Origin: Adineta steineri
Lineage: Eukaryota > Rotifera > Eurotatoria > Adinetida > Adinetidae
Assembly (NCBI GenBank): GCA_905250115.1
Contig: CAJNOI010000007.1
Span: 545,796 to 609,795, forward strand
DNA: 64,000 nucleotides
Direction of reading: 5' to 3'
A program made the position numbers and the translations under genes. Shown one piece after another: positions 11,178 to 24,351 of this stretch; positions within the stretch are counted from its first letter, which is position 1, and every line of letters begins with the position of its first letter. The notes beneath the pieces are model-generated. The model saw only the letters and a program-made list of their open reading frames with translations. It ran no database searches and was not told the origin of the DNA.

Positions 11178-12157
11178 TTAACATGAAACAAGATTTTCTA
11201 AATAAACATTTGTATCTTTATACACATGTTCTTGTGTTTGATTTGCATCAATAATAAGAACAGGTGTTTTCACTGTACGAATTTGAGGTGAAAGCCATTC
11301 TTCATGTCGTTCATGTAATTGATTTAGATAATCAAGAGTTATGGATTGTTCTTCAGGTCGATTACGAGTTTTGATACGTTCAAGACATGTTTCAGGTTGT
11401 GTCCGAAGATAAACTAAACACAAATAAACATAGACAACTAAAATATATACAATCAATAAGAATAATATCTACTAATTAAATCAAGATGGCATGAATCATT
11501 AGATGTCAGCATATTAAACCAATCTTTTAAAATTTCATATTCGACATCATGAAGAATTTGACTGATGAAGAAAAGGAAAAAAGTTAAATAGAATATTTTG
11601 TTTTTGTAAAAATTATACTTTCGATAGAGATTTTCAACAAAACAATATCTTGCACTATAAATAGATCTTTCCATAATTTTCAACGGTAATTTTGTTGGTT
11701 GGGCATGTAATTTTGCGAGTGACATTTGTGCATTTGCTTGGAATGCAAAACCCCATCGTTTAGGATCTGTATAAAGCATTGCCTAAGGAAGAGAAACAAT
11801 AAATCATAAATTATATTTCTAATTCATAAAAATTGCATTACGAGGAGATTATTGCCTTTGAGATTCGTCCAAGCTTCAATTGGTTCCGCAATAATCTAAT
11901 ATATTAAAATGACTCATTAAATAAACAAAGCAAAGTTTTTTTTTATTTACATCACATAATGACGATTGACCAAGATGAGTGAGTACAGTACTTTTTCTAA
12001 AAATCAATATTCTATTAGATTAGATTTTAATGTAAATATCTTTAATTACCCTGAACCAATATTTCCTTCAACAGCAATCTATAAAGAAAAATATTATTTA
12101 CAAAAATTTACTAAATAAACAACTAACAGTTAATTTCTTGTTCGATGATGACATCAT
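11178..12157 (-). CDS. Deoxynucleoside kinase (TK2/dNK family)
   Basis: This enzyme phosphorylates deoxynucleosides in dNTP salvage. The exons encode a P-loop split by an intron (VEGNIGSG then KST), an AEPIEAW strand, YTDPKRWGFAFQ, the hallmark KIMERSIYSARYCFVEN (ERS motif), then YLRTQPETCLERIKTRNRPEE (LID region) and YLNQLHERHEEWL. The order and spacing follow insect dNK and mitochondrial TK2. The chosen ATG (12157) gives a short N-terminus. The frame stays open upstream through ATATAT repeats, so a mitochondrial leader could have been missed. The gene is tail to tail with MEIOB. Confidence 0.88.
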
Positions 12158-12961
12158 TTGTATTACACGAGATTCAATTTTACCTATATATATATATAGA
12201 CAGAAATAATCAGTTTACATCATTATGTATCGAGTATAAGTATGCATGGTATTACACAATGTATGTGCAATATATTTATTCACAAAATTCCCACTTACGG
12301 AATGTTGAATATGTTCTTGAGAAATTTAGAAACCATAATTGTTTCCTATAAAAAATCGTTATAGATTAAGTATGTTTTTTTTAAAGCTTACATAATGATC
12401 ATTAAGGTTCATATAGTACAACTCAAACAAATAGACAACTTATAAAATGGCAGAGTGGCACTATTTATATATATATATTATATAAATAAACTAATATATT
12501 CAATAACGAAATATTTCAATTCTTTTTTTTTAAATAATTAAACAAAATCAAACTCTTATCTTTTTAATTTTTATCAATTAAGAGAATAGAGAATATTAGT
12601 AAATTTTTATACTTTAAAAAAGTGATCAATTTATTTATTGAACCAATCATGAACGTATGAATTAGCGACATCTAGATATTGAATGTGATTCGTGTTTATT
12701 TTTCATTTTCTGGGTCATTGTTTCGTTCGTTCATATGGACGATAAAGAGAGAAGAAAAAAAAAATCAACATAACAGGAAGAATTGTTCGTCAGTTGAACT
12801 TTCTCTTAGACATGTTTATGATATCCTTAGAAAAAGAAAAACGTCGATAAAGATCTTTCATTCTTTATTATTATCGGTTGACGGTAATATGGGAAGAAGG
12901 CCAACCATATTAGTTTCTTTTCTTTCTCTTATTAGAATATCCTTCTATTTCTAGATATGAC
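12158..12961. other. Intergenic region before afadin
   Basis: AT-rich and head to head with the kinase gene, so it probably holds both promoters. The T-rich tract ending in CTAG at 12951-12954 sits just before the afadin ATG. No convincing exon is seen, although one short plus-strand frame (12679-12954) has no domain signal. Confidence 0.55.
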
Positions 12962-12965
12962 ATGA
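12957..12965 (+). promoter_or_regulatory. Minimal uORF overlapping the afadin start
   Basis: Directly after the AG at 12953-12954 the sequence reads ATGACATGACC. The first ATG opens a two-codon ORF (ATG ACA TGA) that overlaps the afadin ATG at 12962. If the transcript begins at this acceptor, ribosomes must reinitiate or scan past it. Confidence 0.4.
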
Positions 12966-15900
12966 CCATGAACGGATTGCCGAAAGATCGTTCGGAAGTA
13001 CTTAATCTTATAAATGAATGGAATTCTACTCGACTTGATTTATTTAAAATCAGTGAACCTAATGAGGTTCTCGATTTTTATGGTGTTATGAGATTTTATT
13101 TTCAAGATGCAGAAGATAAAGTCACAACAAAATGTATACGTGTTGCAAGTACAGCTTCATCATTAGATGTTATTCGTGTTTTAATGGAAAAATTAAGACC
13201 AGATATGAAAACATTACCTAATGAAAAAGATTATTGTATTTATGAAGTTCATCCAAATGGAGGTATGTTAATTGATTGAATTTTAAAAAAAAGATAATTT
13301 ACAATTGTTTACTTTTTAGATGGAAGAAAATTAGAAATGGATGAAAAACCCTTATGGGTTCAACTTTATTGGGGAAAAGATCAACGAGAAGGTCGTTTTG
13401 TTTTACAAAATGCTAAATTACCTAAAGTTAGTATTGTTAACATAAAGAATTCAGTTTTTTATTTCCATTTTATTAGTTAACAAAACCAATTGGTGGAAGT
13501 TTTAAGGAACGACGATCATCAAAACGTGAATCAAAGAAGAAGAAGAAACAAGATAAAGTAAGTTGAAATTCTACTTTTTTTTTTTTCATAAATTGAATTG
13601 AAGAGAATCTATCAGTATACATAGTATGTTGCATGTCTTATTTCATAATAGGATTTGCTTTCGACGAGAGTTTATCGGTAATAAAAAAATGCTCTGCTTT
13701 TGATGTATGCTTATTGCTTACTCGAATTTTTTTTCTTGGTGTTGTGAATTATTATAAATATGTAATATTTTAGTAAAAGTCTAAATTTTGTAATTAACAG
13801 TTTGTTTATTTATGCTTAATCCAAGCTCTCTAAACCATTGATATTACTAGTACATCTGTGTTTTAACATAATCACACGTAAAATAATTGCTTATAGGGTG
13901 AACTAATTTATTAGTGTTAAGAGTTGAAATTTTTTACATTTACAATAAGAATAAATTGTTCAAAAAGTAAAGAACTATTAAAAAAAGTAACTTATATTTT
14001 ACCTTGTGTGCGAGAAATGAAATAAAATGTGTCCAATCATTATACATATTTTTTTTCTGTTTCTCTTATTTATTCACTATACAGATTCATTAAATATATA
14101 TATATATATATATAGGCATATATATATATATTCAATTCGATAGGTATTAAAAGTGAAAAAAAAAAGAAGAAGGATGAAAAAACAAAGTTGATTTCTTTAT
14201 TTAATAGATTTTTTTTCGTACGTTTTTATAGAAAAATGGCATTGATGAAAATGATAATCAAACTGTAACACCTACAACTATTGTTGAATCATTATATAAA
14301 TCAGTTCCTGAAACAAATAAATTTACGCGTTCATTATCAAATCCTGAAATGGTTAAAAAAATTCAACAGGATCGTTTAAAACAAAAATTTATTAAAATTA
14401 GTACCAAAGAAGGAGGTATTTATAAATCAATTAAATCATTTTTTTTTCAAATATGAATTTATTATTATTTTTTTATTTGTAAGGTGGTACTATGAAAGTA
14501 TTTGGCGATGCATTAAATCCATCTATACCATATAAAACATTTCTTTTATCAATAAAAGATACAGCTGAATGGGTAGTTAAAGAAATGCTTGAAAAATATG
14601 GTTTAAAACATGAAGACCCACAAAATTATTGTCTTCTTCAAGTATGTAAATATTTTTTGTTATTCTTAAAATTTATCAAGTATTTTTTCATTTGATTTAT
14701 TAAAGATTGTTATTCCACCACGTGATCAAATGGATAATAAAACCATAAAAGAAGTCATTCTTCATGATAAAGAATGTCCATTAAGTATTTGTTTAAATCA
14801 CGCACAAAAAAACGAAGGTTTATAATACACAAAAACATATATGACAAATTTTTATTTTTTGAAATATTTTTAAAGGTTCAATAATGTTTAAAGTTGTTAA
14901 ATGTCCACCTGAGTATGTCGAATTACGTCGACGTCTTCGAGTACAAGAATCAGCATTAGATGCAAATCAAGCACCATCTATTCAAGATCGAACTATTAAT
15001 GATCATCTTTCAATGTTTGTTGAAGTTAAAAATGGTAAAAGAAAATTCTTTTTTTGAAATTTAATTTAAATTTTAATTAATAAGACGGTACTGATCTTTC
15101 AACACCACGTGTTATTAAAATTCATCCAAATACAACATATGTTGGTCGTGATGCAAAAGCAGGCACTGGAAAACAATATTTTTATGTAAGAAAATAGTTA
15201 ATTTTTGTTCTTATTTAAATTACTATTTTATTTATTTTCAGATTGATGGTGTTGGAATTGATCGTGATCATTGTACAATTCATAATCAAAATGGTATTGT
15301 TACTTTAACTCCTCGTGGTGAAGTTTGGTTAAATGGTAAACTTGTTTCAACACCATTTGTTCTTCAACATGGTTCATTAATATGTTTTGGACGAAATTCA
15401 ACATTTCGTTATTGTGATCCACAATTTGTTACTAAAACAACAATGAAACCGAAACCACAAATAAATGGTGAGAAATCAGTTATACATAATTCTTTATCAA
15501 CTTTGCCAATGACTGGAATAAAAAAATCTAATCAAGTGGAATCAAGTACATTACAAATTCGACCACCGAAAGATTTACAACAAAAAAAACCGAATCAAAT
15601 TGTTGATCCAGGGTATAAAAGAATATCCTTGAGACATATAAAAGGCATTCGTTTTGTTTATTTACTTTTAGTACAATGATTGATGTTCTACCAGGTTTAT
15701 TAGAAGTTCCTGTTGAAAGTAAGTTTTATTGATTTAAAATACTTGATCTATGATCTAAGAAGAAAAACAAAATCACTAAATGTAATTAATTCTTCTATCA
15801 GCTGGAGAAGATTATTAGAAAATACTTCCAGATATAACTTGTTTTTCACAGCTGTATTAATTGAGAAAACATCTGGATCGATGATCATAGAGAGAGAGTT

Positions 15901-18900
15901 AATATCTTGAGGCATAAATACATGTTTTTGTTTTTCACTAAACAACATATGAACAAATTATATTAAATACAGCTGTAGTTCATATGAACAAATGATATTT
16001 TGTCTATGTGCAATTATATAATATCTTTGTTTCTTTATATTAGCTGAAAATCGATTTATTCATGCTATTTTTGAAAATTATCCATTAAATAATATTCAAT
16101 TTCGTCTCTCACCTGTCTATACACTTTACATGGCATTACGACATCGTCTTTCACCATATGGAAAACCAAATTTTCCGCTTGTACAAAAACAAGAAACTAT
16201 TATTCAATTACTTTATCGTATTGAAGATATGATAAGTAAAAAAATCGAAGTATGTCGAAAAACAAAAAAATAATCTTTTGTTTTCCTAATTCAATTTGTT
16301 TTTATCTACAAAAAAAATAATTAGGAATGTCATGAACATGGTGGTTATCTTGCATATTGGATAGCAAATACATCGGAATTACTCTATTTTATAAAACAAG
16401 ATCGTGATATATCAAAAATTTCTCATGATATACAAGATCGTTTAGCTGAATGTGTACAACGTTTATTTCGTTATTTAACACAACTTGTACAAAATGAATT
16501 AGATAAATATTTAATTTCATTTACTAATCCACAAGATGATGTTGAACATGATATTTACATTGCTTTTGGTAAGAAAACAAAAAACATTATTTGTTTTTTT
16601 TTATTTAAATAATTCTTTTTAGAAGAAAATAGTTCAACTAATGTTAAATTATCCGATTTACGTTGGTTAACATTAGATATAAATTCAAATAATTATCATC
16701 AAGCAACATTAGGTGATATACTTGCAACACTTTCATCAATTATGGATTTATTACGTAAATGTCGTGTGAATGCAGCATTAACAATTCAAATGTTTTCACA
16801 AATATTTCATTATATAAATACATGGTTATTTAATCGAATGGTTTGTTGTCCCGAATTAAAATTATGTTCACATTTTTGGGGAGAAAAATTAGCATTACGT
16901 TTAAAATCTATTAGTGATTGGGCACAACGACAAGGTTTAGAATTAGCATCAGATTGTCATTTAACAAAAGTTAATCAAATTTGTTTATTATTACAAAGTC
17001 CAAAACGTGATGCACATGATGTACAACAATTAATATCAAATAATACATTTAAACTTAATTCAATACAAATTAAACAAATATTAAATAATTATGTTTCGAA
17101 TAGAAATGAAATACCTATTTCACCTACATTTAGTCAAGCGTAAGTAGTAATTATAAGTTTTCTTATGTAATCTTTTCGAGGATTAAAATAGAGATGAATT
17201 CATCGGAAAAGAATTATTAAGGTTTCTTATGTTTGAATAAATTTGAAGTCAAATAAAAATATCCAATGATTTTAGTTATTTACAATTTCATTTGATGTTA
17301 GTTGGTAAGACATAGAGGTTGAAGTATTCTTTTTTCGTAGACAAAAGAATAAATTCTGTCGAAACTTATGAGACAGAATCATTCAGTGTATGCTTAGATA
17401 AGATTTAAGATTTTGTCACTTCAATAAGAATGTGTAGAGAGGAAATGAACGAATTAAGGACAACTGAGCTTTTATCACACGTATCATTCATTATTGATTG
17501 ATTGATGTTCTCTTTCATCGACATAGATATTTCTTACGTGTTCCATAGATCATTATAATAATAAATTGTACCATATCAGTCTATCTTTTTTTATGTAATC
17601 ATTACTAATGCAAAATTTCGCTATAAATTACAAATGTTAATGATAGATGAAAAGATCTAAGGTTCGATGATAATCGAATTAACTTTGATATTCTCTTCAC
17701 TTAATAGATGGCATATTATGAAAGCAATGAATTTGATTTAATTACTGAATAACAATATATTTCTCTTTTCTTTAGCCTTCTTGCTGCTGCGTATAAGCAT
17801 GTAGATGAAAATTTACGTCGTGAAGGTGTACTTGTTCAATTAGCAGAAGAACCTGAATTAAATTTACCATTTCTATTACCTGAAGACGGTTATACATGTG
17901 AAAATTTACGTGGTATACCACAACAATTATTTGAATTTATCGAACCTATGAGTCGTTCATCGTTATGTCGTTTATTTACAAATCCACATAGCCTTGGAAT
18001 GTGGACGGAATTTATGCAAACACCAAATGTAATTTATATATATTTAAAGATATTTTATTATTAAATATTTGTTTAATTTAGGTTGAAAATGTATTGACTA
18101 ATAATAATAATACAGAAGGAAATCAAAGTGTTGAAACTGTAATATTGAATAAAAAAGGAAATAGCCTTGGTTTAAGTATCGTTGCAGCTAAAGTAAGATA
18201 ATTAAAAAAAACATGAGAATTTTTATTTTAAAAATTTATTTGAATTATTTTTTCTAGGGTGAATCTCAACAATTTCAAGGAATCTATATAAAAGCTATTG
18301 TACCAGGTGGTGCTGCTGAAGATGATGGACGTCTTCAAGCTGGGGATCAGATACTTTGTGTTGATAAAATAAGTCTTATTGATATAACACAAGAACAGTA
18401 AGAAAGAAAATTATTTAAAAGAGTTAAAATTATATTATTTTGTTTTAGAGCTGCTGAAGCACTTAAACAATGTGGACCATTAGTAACATTGCAAGTTCTT
18501 AAAGATGCAGCTAATCGCCAAGGTCTCTCAGCATTACTATCTAAACCATCGGATAATCATCATCAGTATCAGCAGCAGCAGCAGCAGCAGCAACAACAAC
18601 AATTAGCGCGTTTTCCTGCTACATCCAATCCATCATTATTAACACATCCACATTCACATCCACATTTACCAATACCATCTCAAACAGCTCCCTTAAAAAC
18701 TGCAAGTAGCCATGAACGATTATTGACTCATCACAATGGTCAACAACAAGCTTATCATCAAAATCATTTTGCAACACTTGCTCATCCGCCTCAACATCAC
18801 CACCATCATCATCATCATCACCAGCAGCAGCAACAACTACAACAACAACCTCAAATACCTTTATCAGCAATAACACAACCTCGACCAACATCGCGTCCAC

Positions 18901-21179
18901 AATTACCTAATACTTCATCATCTTATGAATTTGTTTACAATGCTAAAAGTGTACCAGTCAATAATAATAATAATCATCATCATCAACGTATTATTCAACA
19001 AGATAATCAACATCGATTAATTCAACCGTCACGTTCGGCACAAATATTAATTGATGAGGAAACAAATGATGATTTATTACATGATCATCCTTCAACACAA
19101 CAACATCAATCAAATCCAAATCTATTTCATTCAAATCAGATACAATATAATCCAACAATTCATAATCGTAATCAAACATTTGATATTCCTAAACGAACAT
19201 ATGATCATGAAAATCATTTTAACAATGGAAATGAACATCATATTAATAATAATAATAATCATTATCATGATCATCATCATCATGAAGACAATGAAGAAGA
19301 AGAACAAGAAGAAATTGAAGAAGATGAAGAAGATCTTTTACCAACAAACTTTATTCGATCAGCCAGTGAAAGACAATCATTTGGTGAACGAAATTTATCT
19401 ACTGCACCACCATTAATATTTCGTGAAGATATACCACCAAATCAAAATGGTTATACAAATGGAAATCATCAAATGAAACCAATTAATCATACACAATCAG
19501 CAATTGGACCAGTTATTGCACCAAAACCATTACCTAAACCAATGATTAGTACTTTAGCATTAATCAAACACACAAATACAGTAATTATTAAAATTCTTTT
19601 TGTGAAAAAACAAACATTTATTTTCTATTTAGACAAATGATAATGAAATAACTCATCGATTATCAAAAGCAAGTTTATCATCATCATCAGATCATTTAGC
19701 TCCACCAATACGGTAAGTTAATAATCTAAGATATTTATTTTTTTCATTCGAATTTTACTTTCTAGTAAACCACGTATTCAACAACAAGAATCATCAAAAA
19801 TGATAAATTCTCGTCAAAATAATATAAGTGAATCACGTTTAAAACGTATAAGTGATTTATTAAATCGAAATGAACGTACAGATCATGAAGAAAAAGAGTT
19901 AGAGTATGTTAAATTTATGGAATACTTTTCTTAATAAAAAAACGATTTTTGTTTCTAAAGTAATTTAAAATTGGAACATGAATTTGATCGACGTGTTGAA
20001 GAATTTAATTTTCAATCAAATGGAAATGATATTGAAGAAGAACGTATGAATATTATTCCTGTAAATAAAATAAATAAAACTAAAAAAAGAAAACAATTCA
20101 TAATAATTTTTTTTTATATCTAATAGATTTCAACTGTATCACCATCACAAAATCAAAATGATGATATGAATGAGTTTGATGAAAAGTATGTAAAGATTGA
20201 TTTGAATTTCTTTTAATTTATATAAAAACTTTTTTAGATTAAAACGTCGATTGGAACAGTACGAACATGATCGACAAGTTGAACGAGTACATGCAAATCG
20301 TATGCAAGCAAAACGTGAGGCTGATATTGAAGCACGTTTACGTAAAGATCGGGTATGTATTTAAAAGAAATTCTTTCTCTAGCAAATTTCGGATTTATTA
20401 GGATCGAGATAATCGAGAAATGCATGATTTAAAAATTCGTCGAATGTCAGAAGAAGATCGATCAGTTGAAGCTAAAAAAGAGCAAGCACGTTTATCAAAG
20501 CATGTTGTAAGAATATCTTTTTGTCGAAAAAATACAATCTTATTATTATTATTATTTGTTTTTAGCGTTTACCTGATTCACCACCAGTACCAAATGAAAC
20601 AATAAAACATTCATCATCAATTGGTAATATTCCAATTACAAAGGATAGTTTTGAAAATCAATTTTCACCACCTATTCCACCTCCACCACCAGCAAGAGAT
20701 ATATCATTTTCTGTAGCTAATAATATTAAACAATCATTGATGCAACGAGTAACAAAGTAAATATTTCTTTTAAAAATTACATTGATAAAATATTCAACTT
20801 TAGTGATCATCAATTAATAAGTCCACCACTACCTCCTCCACCTACTCTAACACATGAAGGATCACCAACATCAAGTATTGTTGCAATACCTGTATCATCA
20901 CTTCACGCTGTTGAACGTATAACTGCTGAATTAACACGTCGTGATGATTTCTTTACAAATGATGATACATCAAATCAATATACACCATCTGTTATTGGTG
21001 CTCAAGAAGTTTATTTAGATCCACGTTTTCGTACGAAACGTTTTCAACAACAAAATGGTCATGTCAATGGTATTAATAAAGAAAATCTTAATAATGATGC
21101 GAGTGGTGTTACAACAGAAACAATGTCATTTCGAGATAAACTAAAATTTTTTCGTAAACCACCGGATCAACAAGAATGA
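12962..21179 (+). CDS. AFDN: Afadin/canoe (RA-FHA-DIL-PDZ scaffold)
   Basis: Afadin links nectins and Rap/Ras signalling to actin at adherens junctions. Domains in order: RA1 (12962-13440; [29 protein letters not shown]), lysine-rich linker, RA2 (14270-14930; LRPDMK-like and [15 protein letters not shown]), FHA (15085-15440), DIL (16043-17140; [45 protein letters not shown]), the [14 protein letters not shown] block, PDZ (18120-18540; [31 protein letters not shown]), a long Gln/His/Asn-rich region, a charged coiled coil (19840-20520) and a C-terminus with [10 protein letters not shown] and SFRDKLKFF. Most introns are short. Three are long (13558-14231, 15719-16043, 17140-17775). The stop is TGA at 21177-21179. 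Confidence 0.95.
18567..18603 (+). repeat. Polyglutamine tract in afadin
   Basis: CAG then CAA codons encode a run of Gln just C-terminal to the PDZ domain. A second Gln/His block (about 18794-18857) encodes a His run followed by Gln. Both stay in frame in a probably disordered region. Confidence 0.9.
18794..18857 (+). repeat. Polyhistidine/polyglutamine tract in afadin
   Basis: Consecutive CAC/CAT codons encode about nine His, followed by CAG/CAA-encoded Gln residues. A further His/Asp/Glu-rich stretch lies at 19240-19345. Confidence 0.88.
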
Positions 21180-24100
21180 ATTTTGTCTATTTGTTAATTT
21201 TGTTTAATGTGCAATTTCATTTTTCTTTTTTTTTTGCGTCTTATTTTGTTTGTTTTGTACACTCTAATTCTTTATACTCAGGCTTATTTCTTTACTATTT
21301 TTCCTGTGTGTATATGTATATCTGCAGCATTTTCATTTCTAATACTATCCCTTTATCAAATCAAGAAATCAATTAGAATTTAGTTCTGGGATAATTTCTC
21401 ATTCTTTCTTTCTTTTTTTGACTTTAAATCAATAAATAAATATATATATATATCTTTATCAATATAAATATAATGATATAAAATGAAATCTAATCTTTTA
21501 TACATCTATACTTTTCATAATATTCACATCTATCTCTAAAATTTAGAGCGATATTAAATTTGGCAGAGAGTATTTTGTCGATTAAGTATTATCTTTCTCA
21601 TTTATCTCTATTCTTATCTTTATAACTACAAGGGATTTGTTGAATAATCATAAATCAACTCAATGCATATGAGATTCTCGCAGGCTTCTTTACCGTGAAT
21701 ACATGTATGGATCTCAATTTTGATTATCTATATGTAGATCAATAACAATTGCTTTTTTTGTGTATTTTATAATATCATCTTTTGTTATTATAATAAAATG
21801 GATATATATCGTTTACAAGAACAAAAATACAAGAAAATCGATGCTATTCCAAATCTTGTAAACATTACAATCAAACATAACATTGATATATAATTCCATA
21901 TCGATGATCCTAACTTGTACATAACTGAATAACAAAAGTTTATATATAATTTTTTTTTCTTCACATAAAATTCAGCGATTAATTTTGTGCAATAATATTG
22001 TACTATATACCTATACATATTTTCATAACTTTTTTTATCTAGTCTATTCCATTTTGTAAACTCCTGTGCTATAGGCTCAGCTTCAACTCTTTCCTATTTT
22101 CTATCTTTATATACTCAACCTTTTTCTTTTCTGATCCTATCTTTGTTTTGATATTATATACAATATACAACTTATCTTTTTGTTGATATAGTATATAAAT
22201 ATTGAAAAAAAATCCCGTCAGAAACAAAAGCATTTTGTATCAATTCACTCTGAAGTTACGGCGGTTTTGATTTAATTTAAAATTTTAATATATCTGTGAA
22301 ACAATTGAGAGTATTGTGTAAATTATTAATAGTGAGACTTTACAAGATACATTTATCCCGCTTTATCTATCATTTTGATATGAAAAGGTCATGTTAAACA
22401 TTATTTTCGTGATAGAATTAGTTATTATTCATCGATGTCATTTTTTAAATACTTGTTCTGTAAAATTGTCAAAGTCGAGAATAGCTGAAGGCTTTTACAA
22501 AATGTTTATTTATATCCTTCAAATCTATTATATTATTTTGTACAAAGGAAATTTTTTGACTGTAAAAATTCAACATTCATAATAAAAAAAGATGAAAAAA
22601 CGAGTTTTTTTATATTGAAAAATGTGCGAATACAAAAGAATGGAAAAAAAAGTGTTGATGACTTGAAGATAAAAACGTAGGATGACTGTCTTCTAAAAGC
22701 ACAATATCAGATATTTGATAAGACATTGGTTGTATCGTCGCTGTCTTTCTACAAAAGAAATGGTAAGAACTACTACCATCTTTCATTCTATCATAAAATT
22801 CCTACTAATTGACAAATACATATGAAAAAGTAAGATGTAAATATATTATGTATTTAAGTCGAATGCAAAAGGTAATAAAAAATATTTATTGTTTGATAAA
22901 TATATGTTTTTGTAAGTTAGAAGTTTTAATTAAATTGCAAATCGATTTTACTATAAAAGTAATATTTGAAAATGTAATTGAAAACAAATCAATTGAGAAC
23001 ATAAGACGAAAGACATATACATATAGAAGAAAAAATAATTTTTTACGTAATCATACTTCCTTTTTTGTTTATCAATATCATTTATTATCTATTTTTTATG
23101 TATAAATAGTATGTTTTTTACGTTAATACATGTCGCGTTTTCATTCAGTATTAAATATATTTTTTTTACTATATTGATAGTTGGTATCGATAAAAATAGA
23201 TACGAAGATCTATCATTCTATGTTTAGTACAATTATTATTCATCTTCATATTTAATAACATTTACATATTATTTTCTTTTTATAAAATTAAATGACCTTA
23301 AAAATCTCACTGCCTATAATTCATGTACAATTACTGTCTGCCTTTTTTTTCTATATTCAACTGACATTTTATGTATATAATCGAATGTCATATTGGCAGG
23401 AACATTGTTTTTAAGACGTGCATAAATAATCAAAAATCTATATGATGATGATGATGAAGGTAATAGTTGAAGTAGAAAAGAAAAAGAAGAAGAAGAAGGA
23501 AAACGAAATATTATATAGTATTGTTTTTTTTGAATCTACAAACACCTACACATATACTATTTTGAGACTGAGAAAGAAAAAAAAAGAAGCAATGGATAAA
23601 TTTCATTTTATATAATCTTTTTCTTTCTTCTCAATTACCTGATTAGTAATTATAGTATGAAATTACGAACTATAGAGAATAAAATAATATTTTATTCATA
23701 TACTTATATTAACTATATCGTTTTCTTTCTTGTTGTTAGTATTTTCATTATTTATACTTATATGACTAAATAACACTATTATTCATATCTTCTTTTTTTC
23801 TTGAAATTTACTTCTTAGTGTGAAGGTAATAAGATATGACAGACTAACATTCATCTATGCTTGTTGAGAATGACATGATTAAAATAGTTACCAATTAATT
23901 AAAGTGCGCATGTCATATTATGAGAAGTAGATGAAGTCAACTAACTGACATTCTAGAGTGAGAATAAGAGAATTGAAAAAGAACCGTTTTAATTGTTCAG
24001 AACGAAAAGAAGAAGAAGAAGAAGAAGAAAAAGAAAGAAAGGCTATGACAGTGATGGTGAGAGCTTAGAAAACGGAACTATTCAAGGCGATAGATAGACG

Positions 24101-24351
24101 TATTGATTTGTCCCAATTAATAGGTCAGATTTATTGTTCTCTTTCTCTTTATCGTAAACAAGATAATAGTCACGTTCTCCAAAGTCAATAATACATTGTC
24201 GACATGGCTATTGTCTCAAGGTCCAATCTATTCTAGTACAACTTGTTCATTAGTTTCTTCTTTATTTTATTGACTACTCTCGATTGTCTATGAACAATCT
24301 TTCATTCATGTATCATTCATAAATATATATACATATTTCTAGATTTGTCCA
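21180..24351. other. 3.2-kb intergenic region
   Basis: AT-rich. The first few hundred bases should be afadin 3' UTR (AATAAATAAA near 21430). Simple-sequence patches occur: TATATA near 21440, GAAGAA repeats near 23485 and 24010, and GATGATGATG near 23440. I find no exon that joins the flanking genes. A T-rich tract ending in CTAG at 24339-24342 precedes the next gene's ATG, so 5' UTR exons may lie in this region. Confidence 0.55.

Noticed and set aside
12679..12954. 91-aa open frame before afadin
   Set aside because: No recognisable domain; ends at the afadin 5' acceptor and is probably promoter or UTR.
18619..19416. Open frames in other phases over the afadin Gln/His region
   Set aside because: They are shadows of codon repeats; the afadin frame is continuous with the PDZ domain.
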